Assembly (NCBI GenBank): GCA_030407315.1 | Contig: JALQPE010000317.1 | Span: 124,001-188,000, forward strand | Length of the DNA stretch: 64,000 nucleotides | Direction: 5' to 3' | From: Asparagopsis taxiformis | Lineage: Eukaryota > Rhodophyta > Florideophyceae > Bonnemaisoniales > Bonnemaisoniaceae | Shown: one piece after another, positions 28,978 through 37,742 of the stretch | Position numbering within the stretch: position 1 is the first letter of the stretch | Layout of the letters: every line of letters starts with the position of its first letter | Notes under the pieces: generated by a model | Databases searched by the model: none | What the model was told of the DNA's origin: nothing | What the model saw: the letters and a program-made list of their open reading frames with translations, nothing else | Program-made: the position numbers and the translations under genes

Positions 28978-30207
28978 ATGGCTTCCAACCCTCCCGCAGA
29001 TACGCCATCTTCGCCAGCCGCTTCCGCCGAACAAGCACAACCACCAACTCCGACAGAGCCAACAACTGCAAACGCTGAGCAAACCACTCCGTTGTCGCCC
29101 AAACCGAAAGATGAGGAAGCTCTGTTTGACGAGAAGCTTCTGGCGATGCCAACATCATCCACCCTTAACGATCCCAGAGATGCCCCGCTTCTGGCCGATT
29201 TTGACAGGTATCTAGACGCACCTCTGGACACAGAAGCTGGTTCAGCCGTACAGACACCCACACCAGTAGCAGCTGCCGCAGCGCCGCGCTCTGAAGATGA
29301 ACCCATTGCACGTCTCATAGCACTATACCCATCGTACGATGCTGATGTCCTACGTGCTATGCTGTCCAGCTGCGACGGGCAGCTTTCGCGCGTGATAGAG
29401 CTTCTATCTGGCCCCAACACTGGAGCTTCCACGCCGTCTGTAGCTGCCACCGACCCAGCTGCTTCCGACGCGGCTCTGGCTGCATATTTGCAGCGCCAGG
29501 AGCGGCGCCAAGTGCGCCACAGACACAGACGAAACGGTGCTACATTGGCAGTCGAAAGGGCTGCTCTCGATGAAATGGTGGCGACATTGCGTGAGATTGT
29601 CGTGCCTGCTCTACATGCCCATTTTGCAGAACTGGTATTCCCCAACTTTGCAGAGACTTCTGCAGGTATTGCGTACAGTTTGGAGCAGTTGGAAGTTTCG
29701 GCACTGTCGCTTCCGGCAGAAAATTTGTTGGTGAGGGCAGCATCGGACAGTCAGTCGATTCGTATCTCCGTTGTGAACGCATATCTGGAACTGGACGTTG
29801 GCCGATGGCGATATGAGGGAACTGGTCTTTTGCCAGTCAAAGATGCAGGTAGGGCGAGGATTACAGTGCAAGGACTCAATGTTGATATTCGTCTGGAGCC
29901 GCGCTGGTCGTATTCGGGAGGAACCTATTTGAAGATTTGTGATTGCACGGTTTCTATTGATGGAATTGTAAGATTCAAGACGGAGGGTGCTGCTGCCAAC
30001 TGGGCGTATAATACGATCGCTATGCTTTTCAAGCCGCTGGTTGTTTCCTATATCAAAGAAGCTGTGGGCGATATCATCTGTGCTGCTCTATCTGCGCACC
30101 TTGTTGAACTGGCCGCTTCGAGAAATTTGGACCGTTCTACGCAACAGAGTGCAGTGAGGATGGGCGCTTCGCCAGGTGCTGTGGCTGCGACGGGAAACCA
30201 GGCCTAG
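28978..30207 (+). CDS. CUE domain plus TULIP (BPI-like) lipid-binding protein
   Basis: A 409-aa protein. A Pro/Thr/Ser-rich N-terminus (1-100) is followed by a CUE-type ubiquitin-binding helix bundle at about 109-145 (PIARLIALYPSYDADVLRAML ... VIELL). A His/Arg-rich linker leads into a large beta-rich domain (about 200-385) with the alternating pattern of BPI/LBP/TULIP lipid-transfer folds, for example GIAYSLEQLEVSAL, INVDIRLEPRW-like and KICDCTVSIDGIVRF. No signal peptide is visible, so a cytosolic role at membranes or lipid droplets is more likely than secretion. Both domain calls rest on pattern, not on a search. Confidence 0.65.
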   Translation: MASNPPADTPSSPAASAEQAQPPTPTEPTTANAEQTTPLSPKPKDEEALFDEKLLAMPTSSTLNDPRDAPLLADFDRYLDAPLDTEAGSAVQTPTPVAAAAAPRSEDEPIARLIALYPSYDADVLRAMLSSCDGQLSRVIELLSGPNTGASTPSVAATDPAASDAALAAYLQRQERRQVRHRHRRNGATLAVERAALDEMVATLREIVVPALHAHFAELVFPNFAETSAGIAYSLEQLEVSALSLPAENLLVRAASDSQSIRISVVNAYLELDVGRWRYEGTGLLPVKDAGRARITVQGLNVDIRLEPRWSYSGGTYLKICDCTVSIDGIVRFKTEGAAANWAYNTIAMLFKPLVVSYIKEAVGDIICAALSAHLVELAASRNLDRSTQQSAVRMGASPGAVAATGNQA

Positions 30208-30333
30208 TGGATTGAGTGAATAGATTTTGTTTCATTGTAGAACTAGGCACTTTCTTTGTTATGCACATTTGTAATATATACGTCTACTTGGCCAGCCTGC
30301 GCTGCTAAACTTGTGTCTTCTATAGCTCCATGT

Positions 30334-31155
30334 TTATACTCCACTTGATTCGGCAACCGCCTCAGGGAGCTCTGGTTTGGTAGCTACATACAAATCCGGA
30401 CCAAGCCCAAAAGGTGCTAGACGCTTGTGCGTAATGTGCTCCACACCTGCCTCCTGCAATATCTGTACAAATTCGTCTGAGCCCGGAAACGCGTCCATAC
30501 TAGAACTCAAATACCGATAAGCACTTGGATTGCCAGTAACGAGCGATGCCACGCTGGGCATAACGCGATTCACGAAAAACCTCGCAACGACGGGCAAGGT
30601 GCCATCCCCTCTCGGCATAGAGAGCTCGAGAATCGCTAGTTTCCCACCCGGCGCAAGAACCCTTATCATTTCGCGAATTCCCCTCTTCCTATTCTGAAAG
30701 TTGCGAACTCCAAACGCTACCACAACAGCCTCAAACTCCTCAGGTTCAAATGGCAATTGTTCAGCAACGCCATCCACCAACCGCACAGTCTTCCCCAATC
30801 CGAGCAGCTCGACCTTTTCGCGTCCACGAGTCAGCATGCCGTCGGACGGATCGACACCGACGACGCGTGCGTCCATTGTTGCCGCCACCGCAATCGCCAG
30901 GTCGGCGGTGCCGGTCGATACGTCCAGGACGGAGCGCGAACCTCGGATGGCATCTAGGGCGCTGTGACGCCATTGCGAGTCATGTCCGAGCGATATGATA
31001 CGGTTGAGCACGTCATATCGGTCAGCGATTGAGTTGAAGAAGGCACCGGAGCCAAGGGTTTCGTCTGATACTTTGCTCACTGTCGCTGATTTTTGCGTCG
31101 CGATGAAGGAGGCGAGCAGGGCCACGAGCACCGCGAAGATTATAGCTGGATTCAT
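30334..31155 (-). CDS. UbiE/COQ5/MenG-type quinone methyltransferase with an N-terminal hydrophobic segment
   Basis: C-methyltransferase of ubiquinone, menaquinone or phylloquinone biosynthesis. The 273-aa reading has SAM loop VLDVSTGTADLAIAVA, VVGVDPSDGML, VVVAFGVRNFQNR and the diagnostic ILELSMPRG, YRYLSSSMDAFPGSDEF region. The first 20 residues (PAIIFAVLVALLASFIAT) form a membrane anchor or signal-like segment instead of a clear mitochondrial or plastid presequence. It could be COQ5 (mitochondrion) or MenG (plastid); sequence alone does not decide. Confidence 0.88.
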   Translation of the reverse strand: MNPAIIFAVLVALLASFIATQKSATVSKVSDETLGSGAFFNSIADRYDVLNRIISLGHDSQWRHSALDAIRGSRSVLDVSTGTADLAIAVAATMDARVVGVDPSDGMLTRGREKVELLGLGKTVRLVDGVAEQLPFEPEEFEAVVVAFGVRNFQNRKRGIREMIRVLAPGGKLAILELSMPRGDGTLPVVARFFVNRVMPSVASLVTGNPSAYRYLSSSMDAFPGSDEFVQILQEAGVEHITHKRLAPFGLGPDLYVATKPELPEAVAESSGV

Positions 31156-31483
31156 GATGGGGAGAACTCAATGGGAATGGTAGTTGAGGTTTCAGTAGCG
31201 CGACGCGTTGGGAGAACTCTAAAAGTTTTCATGCGAGCATCGCGTGTACGACGTGTACGACGTGTGAGAAATGATCTGCTACATAATTGCAATCGTAGTT
31301 TTTGAATATATTTTGAGATATAGTGTTTAGGTCATTGTCTGTGCGTGGTCGACGCCGCCAATTGTTTGATTATTTTCATTTGCAATGCCTCCCGCTCGTC
31401 GTTCCGAACTTCATCGTTTGACTTGTCCGACTAGGCGGTGCCAATTTGCAATCAGTGACATCGTCCATCGCTAGAACACCAAA
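31156..31483. other. Divergent promoter UbiE / uL23 with a 9-bp tandem repeat
   Basis: Contains a short tandem array (unit about CGTGTACGA, 31241-31270) and AT-rich sequence near the uL23 start. No coding. Confidence 0.5.
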
Positions 31484-32048
31484 ATGGTCAAGACCAATAC
31501 CGGTATGTTGCTTTTCTGCGTCGCAATGTCTCGTTTTATGCTCAGGTAAAAAACTCCGATCTGACTCCAATATCCGTTGCGACCCCCATCACTGCGTAGA
31601 ATTACCTCCGAAAGACAAGGCAGCGCAAGAGCTCAAGGCTGCCAGGGCGGCCAAAGCCGCCAAGACAGGTGTGCAGATTATCAAGGGCAAAAAGGTGCGC
31701 ACGAGCGTGAGGTTTGTCCGTCCAAAGACGCTTCGACTGCCGCGTGATCCCAAATACCCAAGAAAGGCACTCCCAAAGAAGCCCAAGCTCGATGACCATC
31801 AGGTCATCAAGTATCCGCTCACAACAGAAAGCGCGATGAAGATGATTGAAGATGATAACACCATTGTGTTTATCGTTGACGTGCGCGCAAACAAGCCCAA
31901 GATTAAGGCCGCGATCGCGAAGATGTACGATATTCAGGCTGCAAAGGTCAACACGCTTGTTCGGCCCGACGGACAGAAAAAGGCATACGTCCGTCTTACA
32001 AACGACCATGATGCTCTTGACGTTGCTTCTAAAATCGGTATCATCTAA
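31484..32048 (+). CDS. RPL23A: 60S ribosomal protein uL23 (RPL23A), two exons
   Basis: uL23 surrounds the ribosome exit tunnel and docks SRP and chaperones. Exon 1 (31484-31502) gives MVKTNT. A 97-nt intron (GTATGT...TAG) follows, and exon 2 (31600-32048) completes 155 aa. The body has the standard landmarks: [73 protein letters not shown] and the KIGII terminus. The short basic Ala/Lys-rich N-terminus is usual for the eukaryotic protein. Confidence 0.96.
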
Positions 32049-32900
32049 ATCAACTGGCTTACTACACTGTTTGTGCTTTTGTTGCTCATTCCCAGTAGTT
32101 GGTGGGTCGTTCGTTTTCTAGTTGCTAGAATATCTCATGTTGCGACCGCGCTGTTGTCCATAGCTCATTAAACCAACTACGTGCGGACATGAGGCGTTTG
32201 CCATTGTAACCTATTGTGTACCGCTATGCTGTCCGTCTCCAATTTATACCCAACCGCAATTGCAAATTGCTCGACTGCCTCTTCCCTGCCAAATAGTCAT
32301 TCGATATCTTTCCACCTGTCCTTCCGCAACGATAATTCCAGTTTGCGCACCCATAGTGAAGTGAAGTGGAAGGCATGGCATGGCATGTACCGAATAATGG
32401 TGGCCGTATCTTTTGCATTTGTTGAAAACTGTAAATGAGCCACGCAAACACAGAAGGACTGGCCAAAACTGTATTGTTGTGATGATTCTAAAGTTGAATT
32501 TCCTGGCACTTGTAACATAACGCTGTGTTGAAATCCAAGTACAAACTCCTAGTGGGCGTTCTATCCGAGAATGCTTTTGATGGATTACACACATGTCATT
32601 TTACTGCGTAATGGAACCATACCATAATCTCAGCTAACTTGACTCCTACTTGCAAGTTGCTTGCACTGCGAAGGACTTGATACAAATTATGTTTCGACGT
32701 CTGACCAGTCCATGAAATGCCTACTCATTCAAAGGAATTTTGATTCACCATTACGTGCTGACATCTTCACACGCCGCGAAAACGTCTTCAATGCTAACCT
32801 TTCGCCATGTTCAGTGCGAAACAACCGCGTGCTCAACGAATGGTAATGGACAGTTTAAGAATTGGTTGTTCTCCTTTCCACCATCGTCATTACACTTGAC
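32049..32900. other. Intergenic region downstream of uL23
   Basis: About 850 nt with no supported gene; it includes repeated GGCATGGCATGTACCG-like sequence near 32373. Confidence 0.4.
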
Positions 32901-33029
32901 GGATATGGATTGTTATTCTACATCGCTGTTTGGTGATAAGCTGGTCAATCTCGACTTTGAAAACGTCACAGGCTATTGCACACGAGGATCATTGCAGGTA
33001 TCTGTATCGTGAGAGAGAGAGCACACTGG

Positions 33030-33401
33030 ATGGAAGGGCGAAAACTTTCAAAGGTAAAACGTAAGGAACAGTCGTTGTGCCAAAAGTTTCCAGACAGCGA
33101 GCGAGGAGAAATGAAAATTAAGGCTAGCTTTCTTGGCGACCTAGATGACGATGGGGAGGAGAAAAAGCTTGGCACATTCAAAACATTGCAGGAACTATCA
33201 ATGTCGCCAACAAAAGGTGGAAAATCTCCCTTCTCGAAAACGCCGCGCGCCAAAATGGGAGCTGATCCCGACTCGGGCGGAGTCGAGGTAGAGGAACAGT
33301 CGAGTACACCGAGAGGACTGCGCGGTTCATTAGATGACAAGTCCCCCAAGGCGCATTCGTTTGGAAAATTCTTCCTGTCCAAGCATCGGAACAAGAAGTA
33401 A
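33030..33401 (+). CDS. Small basic Ser/Lys-rich protein, unrecognised
   Basis: 123 aa (MEGRKLSKVKRK...), rich in Lys, Ser, Gly and Asp, with SP and TP motifs (KSPFSKTPR, SSTPRGLRG, DDKSPKAHSFG) and a basic SKHRNKK end, as in phosphorylated nuclear or regulatory proteins. The start may be elsewhere: an ATG at 32901 begins a 31-residue reading ending at a GTATCT donor (32998), and a splice to 33066 would stay in frame. I cannot choose between the two. Confidence 0.4.
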   Translation: MEGRKLSKVKRKEQSLCQKFPDSERGEMKIKASFLGDLDDDGEEKKLGTFKTLQELSMSPTKGGKSPFSKTPRAKMGADPDSGGVEVEEQSSTPRGLRGSLDDKSPKAHSFGKFFLSKHRNKK

Positions 33402-33956
33402 GGATGACTTGGTAGACGAGATATAGTCGTGAGGATTTGTAGTGCGTAATAAATTGCTTCCAATACGTGGAACAGAGAAGTCGATGAGGCGAGTTGCCTG
33501 ACTATTTCTACGCCGCTGTGAGTCGTTGAAGACGAGCGTCAAGTTGCAAGCCGAGCAGGTGCCAGCAGCTGTAACCGTTACGGTAACGGTTGGGCTGGAA
33601 GAGTAATACCCTCGTGTTGTTCATTGGTCATGTCGTTATTATGGAATTTACTAATTATTCGCGTGATTTCACGCGAGTACACATCCGTCAAGGGACAGCG
33701 CTCAGCAGTTTGCCACACATCATTTGTACTTGTCGCAACGCTTGTACCGCCTCTCTCTATCCCGTCATCACGACAACAATCTTTCCACTCTGACCCGTTC
33801 CTTTTCGCTCAGACTGCTGTAGGTCCTACTCAAAGCGTGAGCATACATTGGGTACAACTTCCAGCCTTTGCTTGAAACAACTTGCTTATATCAAGGCTGT
33901 TGTCCAGCCGTTTCCGTCCCTTGCCTCGCTCTTCCCCCGCTCTTGCGTACACCAAC
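33402..33956. other. Intergenic region containing a long palindrome
   Basis: Upstream of the orphan gene at 33957. It holds the 19-bp palindrome described separately; the rest is featureless. Confidence 0.5.
33563..33599. promoter_or_regulatory. Palindrome with two AACGG (MSA/Myb-type) cores
   Basis: AACCGTTAC (33574-33582), one G, then GTAACGGTT (33584-33592), flanked by CCAGC (33563-33567) and GCTGG (33595-33599). Each arm contains AACGG, the core of plant M-phase (MSA) elements bound by three-repeat MYB proteins and of animal c-Myb sites. Whether it works here is inference. Confidence 0.45.
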
Positions 33957-35630
33957 ATGCCCGCTGTCCTCATCCCTGATGTTGCCTTCAGCCTCCGCTT
34001 GCTCATGCGCGAGCGTGTGTTGGCATGGATTTCCCGTGACACCGGCCTTTGCGACTTTCTGCTCCCAGACGCAGTTGCTGCTTCCTGGTCTCCGGAGAAG
34101 AAGCATGAGTGGATGAACGCGATCATCGACAACTTTCTTCACACCTCATCCGCCGCGGTTGGCGGCAAGGAGGCGCGTCGGCGCGCCCTATCGCGCGAGC
34201 TGGCAGGCAATCTTCGTCGCGGCTGTGTCAGAATTCGTAACCGTTCCGTCACCCATTACAATATTGCCAAGATGGGTATTATGCTCGAGGGCCTATGGGA
34301 CATCGTCTCGGTTGGACTCGATGATACCACTTGGGCACGCTGCTCACTTTTGTTCGATACCGGGCTCATCGCGCTGCGAGTTTCTTATTTATGGGTCTAC
34401 CTAAAGGACCAAGCCCCGGATACCGAACTTCCCATCGATGTGCGCAAAGAACTGTTTCAGACGCTCGTGAAAAGTTTCTTCACATCCCGAGCTCCGACAG
34501 ACAATAAACAAGACAAACATTCTACCAACTTTAAGGACCTGTTGGAAGTTTGGCGAAATGAGTTGCAAAACTACCTGGAGGGTGACGATTTTGAAAAGAA
34601 GCTTGCTCGTTTGGAGCAAACTCAAAGTCTTGATGAAACTGTCACTTGCGTCGAATCCTTCCTCAATGCCCTTGATGTCGACAAAAGTTGGATGCTGGAC
34701 ATGCAGCATCTGGAGGTCGAGCTTCAGAACGGCAATCTCCTTCGTAAGGGAGTTGCGCAGATAACCATTCCGGACAAGGAAAAACGGACGAAAGGAAGTA
34801 GCGATATGGGGAATGGTAGGTACATGATGGGAAAACCCGCTTCTGGAGGGCAATCGTCTACTGCTAGACAAGGGGCTTACGAACAAGGTGACAATGAGTC
34901 GGAGTCATCATTTGAACCAGCTGTTACGGACAGTGATTTCAACCCAGAGTCTACCGGTGAAGAAGGGTGGCCGCGTCGTTCCGTCGAGCCGGAGGTAACA
35001 GAAGATGAAGTAGAGCCAAAGCAAAAGGTAGAGAGAGATGTCAATGTGAGACGATCACCGCGAGGTACACCGACATCTGCAGGAAGGCCGCAACCATCTG
35101 GATCTGAACCAAAGTCCGTATTAGGCACGAGAAAACGGCGCAATTTTCACAACTCTACTGATGAACCGCCAAGGGCGAGGCGGCGAGCACAGGCCGCTGA
35201 GGTTGTGTCGAAAGCATTGCGAGGCAGCAGTCTGAGAAAGCTGCGGAGACTAGCAGACTCACCACAAGCAGATGAGGACAGCGTCAAGACTCCTCCAACA
35301 GGTAGGGCGCGGAGGTCGTTGAGACTGAGCAGCGGTGGTGGCTCTACTGAGAAAGGAACGAAGAGAACGAAGACGGCCACCGAAAGTGGTGGCCAAAACG
35401 CGGATGCAGAAGCGACAGCGAATGCTCACGATGGCGGCGGCGATGGAGGTAGATCGGCGGCGGGTCGGGCTACGCGAGGATCAGCGACTCGGAGGTCAAC
35501 GCCTCTGTCGCGAGATACTCGGCGGAGATTGTTGTCGGCTGCGCTGATGGGTAATGATGCGGAGCCGAGCGCAAACGATGCACCGGGTAATCGAAGACGA
35601 TCATTGCGAAGTTCGCGTCAGAATGCTTGA
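33957..35630 (+). CDS. Unrecognised protein: helical N-terminal domain, disordered basic tail
   Basis: 557 aa from the ATG at 33957. Residues 1-270 are ordered and alpha-helical with Trp, Leu and Phe spaced as in a folded domain (VAFSLRLLMRERVLAWISRD, LWDIVSVGLDDTTWARC, NELQNYLEGDDFEKKLARLE). From about 270 the protein is disordered, first acidic/Ser-rich, then very basic with recurring RRSLR motifs (ARRSLRLSS, RRRSLRSSR) and nuclear-localisation-like RKRR. This suggests a nuclear DNA- or RNA-associated protein. I do not recognise the folded part; a TRFH-like (telomere-factor) bundle is one untested idea. Confidence 0.75.
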   Translation: MPAVLIPDVAFSLRLLMRERVLAWISRDTGLCDFLLPDAVAASWSPEKKHEWMNAIIDNFLHTSSAAVGGKEARRRALSRELAGNLRRGCVRIRNRSVTHYNIAKMGIMLEGLWDIVSVGLDDTTWARCSLLFDTGLIALRVSYLWVYLKDQAPDTELPIDVRKELFQTLVKSFFTSRAPTDNKQDKHSTNFKDLLEVWRNELQNYLEGDDFEKKLARLEQTQSLDETVTCVESFLNALDVDKSWMLDMQHLEVELQNGNLLRKGVAQITIPDKEKRTKGSSDMGNGRYMMGKPASGGQSSTARQGAYEQGDNESESSFEPAVTDSDFNPESTGEEGWPRRSVEPEVTEDEVEPKQKVERDVNVRRSPRGTPTSAGRPQPSGSEPKSVLGTRKRRNFHNSTDEPPRARRRAQAAEVVSKALRGSSLRKLRRLADSPQADEDSVKTPPTGRARRSLRLSSGGGSTEKGTKRTKTATESGGQNADAEATANAHDGGGDGGRSAAGRATRGSATRRSTPLSRDTRRRLLSAALMGNDAEPSANDAPGNRRRSLRSSRQNA

Positions 35631-36140
35631 GGGTGGGCAAGTAATTGCCGAGCGCAAGGACCTGAATCATGATGATGAAGAATGCGATCATTTCATTGTC
35701 GTTTGTTCGCGTTTGTTGGTCGGATCTTGAGAGGTTTTGGAAAATGTTGGGCTTCTACAGTTGTTTATGAGAGCTACCTTTCCCCTTTTTCAGTTGGAAA
35801 CACGTAGGTCGTGACTTGTTGGGATTTATTGGTAAACGTACAAGAATTTTCTGTGGAAGCTAGTCGCTACTTGCAATTGGAGAGGGGTGAAGTGTAGCAG
35901 TAGAAGGACACTTTTACTTGATGTATCTTGTGTGTAGAAATGATAGGCATGAGCGCTACCGTTAGGGCTGACATATCGAAGTTTTGGGGGACAGTTGCGA
36001 CTGGCCAAGATGAGTTGATATTCACAAAATGTTACAAGTGGCGATCGAGCGACGAAAAAGCGGCATAGACAAGCAGTGATCGGTGCGATTCCAACTAGCA
36101 TCAACATGGACAGACATCAATGAGTGGAGAGAGAAAAAGG
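35631..36140. other. Convergent intergenic region
   Basis: 510 nt between the orphan gene and the M20 peptidase 3' ends. No features seen. Confidence 0.5.
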
Positions 36141-37520
36141 TCAGAGATTGCTTTCACAAGCGGAATCGTGGTCGACGTCCTCAAAGGTTGTCTTGGCAAC
36201 GTCCTCTTGAGCGAGTTCGGAGATGATATGTTGGTACGTCTCCACACCACGCAAGTAACCCATGACAGAAATATATTCATCATGTTTATGTAGTAGGTTT
36301 GGGGTATCTGCTATGGGCGAGAAACCGAAACAAGGAATATCTCTCTGACGTAAATACCTGGAATCACTTGCAGCATGGAAAATACCATGGCGAAGTCTGT
36401 CGGCAATATCGGACCTTTGCAATGCTCTCATAAACGGGTGCATGAAGGGATTAAGCTTGGGATCACGACTGGTGAGAGAGGGTGCGGCGACCTTGATCAC
36501 AAAATCATACGAGGCGCCCGGGCATCGGGCGCCATCACAGGTGAACCACGACTCAATCTCTGCGTCCATCTGTTGCAACGAGAAGGTCGGGGGGATACGG
36601 ATATCAAAACCAGCTTCTACGACGGAGGGAATAATATTCATTGTAAATCCGGACTTTGAATGCTCATCTTCGGAGCCGCCCTTCATGTACACCAAATTGA
36701 CACCGACCAAGTCGCCGACAGCGACGCCCTGCTCGAGCTTTTGCACCTGGCGCTCACGGAACTGGAAAGCGCGCGACAGGATAGAATGGAGCACCTGAGC
36801 GGCGGAGGAGTGGGGCAAATTGGCGCCATGTCCCGGGGCGCCACGGACGGTAGCTGCGAGCCACCAATTCTGTCGTTCGCCATAGTAGACGTTATAATGA
36901 TCGTCGTGACTAGGGAGGCCCTCATCCAAAGCGACGCCGACATTCATGCGTTCAAAGACGGTCGAATTGACGAGATGGCCCATGCCGGTGACGCCGCCGA
37001 TCTCTTCATCGGGGACAAAGGTGACGTGCACGTCGCGATCGGGCTGCCAGCCGCGGGCGGCGAGGGCGGCCAGGGCCTCGAGATACTGCATGCCGACGCT
37101 TTTCATGTCCTGTGCGCCGCGGGCATAGACGCGCCACTGGTCGTCGCGAAGGACGAGCTGGGCGTCGAAGGGCGGGAGGGACCATTTGTGGGGCTCGGTG
37201 GGGACGACATCGGTGTGGGAGTTGAGAAGGAGCGAGGGTAGATGCGGGCTGAGACCGGGCACGGTGATGATCACGACTGGTTTGTTGGGGACGAATGTGT
37301 GCGCGGCGAAGGAGGCGTGCGGGAGGAGTTGGCGCTGGACGGATTGTAGATAGGAGAGTATGGCGGCATAGTCCGGCTCGGGATGGTCGGAGCGAATCTG
37401 GAGGTAGGATTGGAGACGATGGATGGCGGGGTCGGTGGGCGCGTCGATGGAGGACGAATGCACGTCGGTGGGCAGATGGAGGATGAGGAAGAGTAAGTGG
37501 AGGAGGATGAGTAATTGCAT
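36141..37520 (-). CDS. M20-family peptidase, aminoacylase-1-like, with a signal peptide
   Basis: Aminoacylase-type M20 enzymes hydrolyse N-acyl amino acids with a two-zinc site. The 459-aa reading has the zinc ligands HTDVVP (about residue 97), GAQDMKSVG, the catalytic/zinc EE in PDEEIGGVTGMGHL, and late His in FHAASDSRYLRQRDIP and LHKHDEYISV. The N-terminus (MQLLILLHLLFLILHLPTDVHS) is a clear signal peptide, so the enzyme should enter the secretory system or vacuole, unlike cytosolic animal ACY1 but like some plant and algal relatives. Single exon, divergent from the DnaG gene. Confidence 0.9.
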   Translation of the reverse strand: MQLLILLHLLFLILHLPTDVHSSSIDAPTDPAIHRLQSYLQIRSDHPEPDYAAILSYLQSVQRQLLPHASFAAHTFVPNKPVVIITVPGLSPHLPSLLLNSHTDVVPTEPHKWSLPPFDAQLVLRDDQWRVYARGAQDMKSVGMQYLEALAALAARGWQPDRDVHVTFVPDEEIGGVTGMGHLVNSTVFERMNVGVALDEGLPSHDDHYNVYYGERQNWWLAATVRGAPGHGANLPHSSAAQVLHSILSRAFQFRERQVQKLEQGVAVGDLVGVNLVYMKGGSEDEHSKSGFTMNIIPSVVEAGFDIRIPPTFSLQQMDAEIESWFTCDGARCPGASYDFVIKVAAPSLTSRDPKLNPFMHPFMRALQRSDIADRLRHGIFHAASDSRYLRQRDIPCFGFSPIADTPNLLHKHDEYISVMGYLRGVETYQHIISELAQEDVAKTTFEDVDHDSACESNL

Positions 37521-37742
37521 GATAATTCACAAATGAGTCACGATGAATTGGACGGCGCGAAACGGTAGCACTCTGACGCTGCATTGGTTTAAATAGTCGG
37601 TTGGTAGCACGGCGCGTTTGGTGTGAAATGTGGCAGCGACGCTTCGTAGACACATCTGCGCTATCGAGCTCGCCACTCGCTTTTCATTGGTGCCCGACCG
37701 ACGCCACTCTGACGTATCTTCCCGCTTCGATATCCGCACACG

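Noticed and set aside
36660..37241. 193-aa plus-strand reading
   Set aside because: Antisense to the clear M20 peptidase with all zinc ligands.
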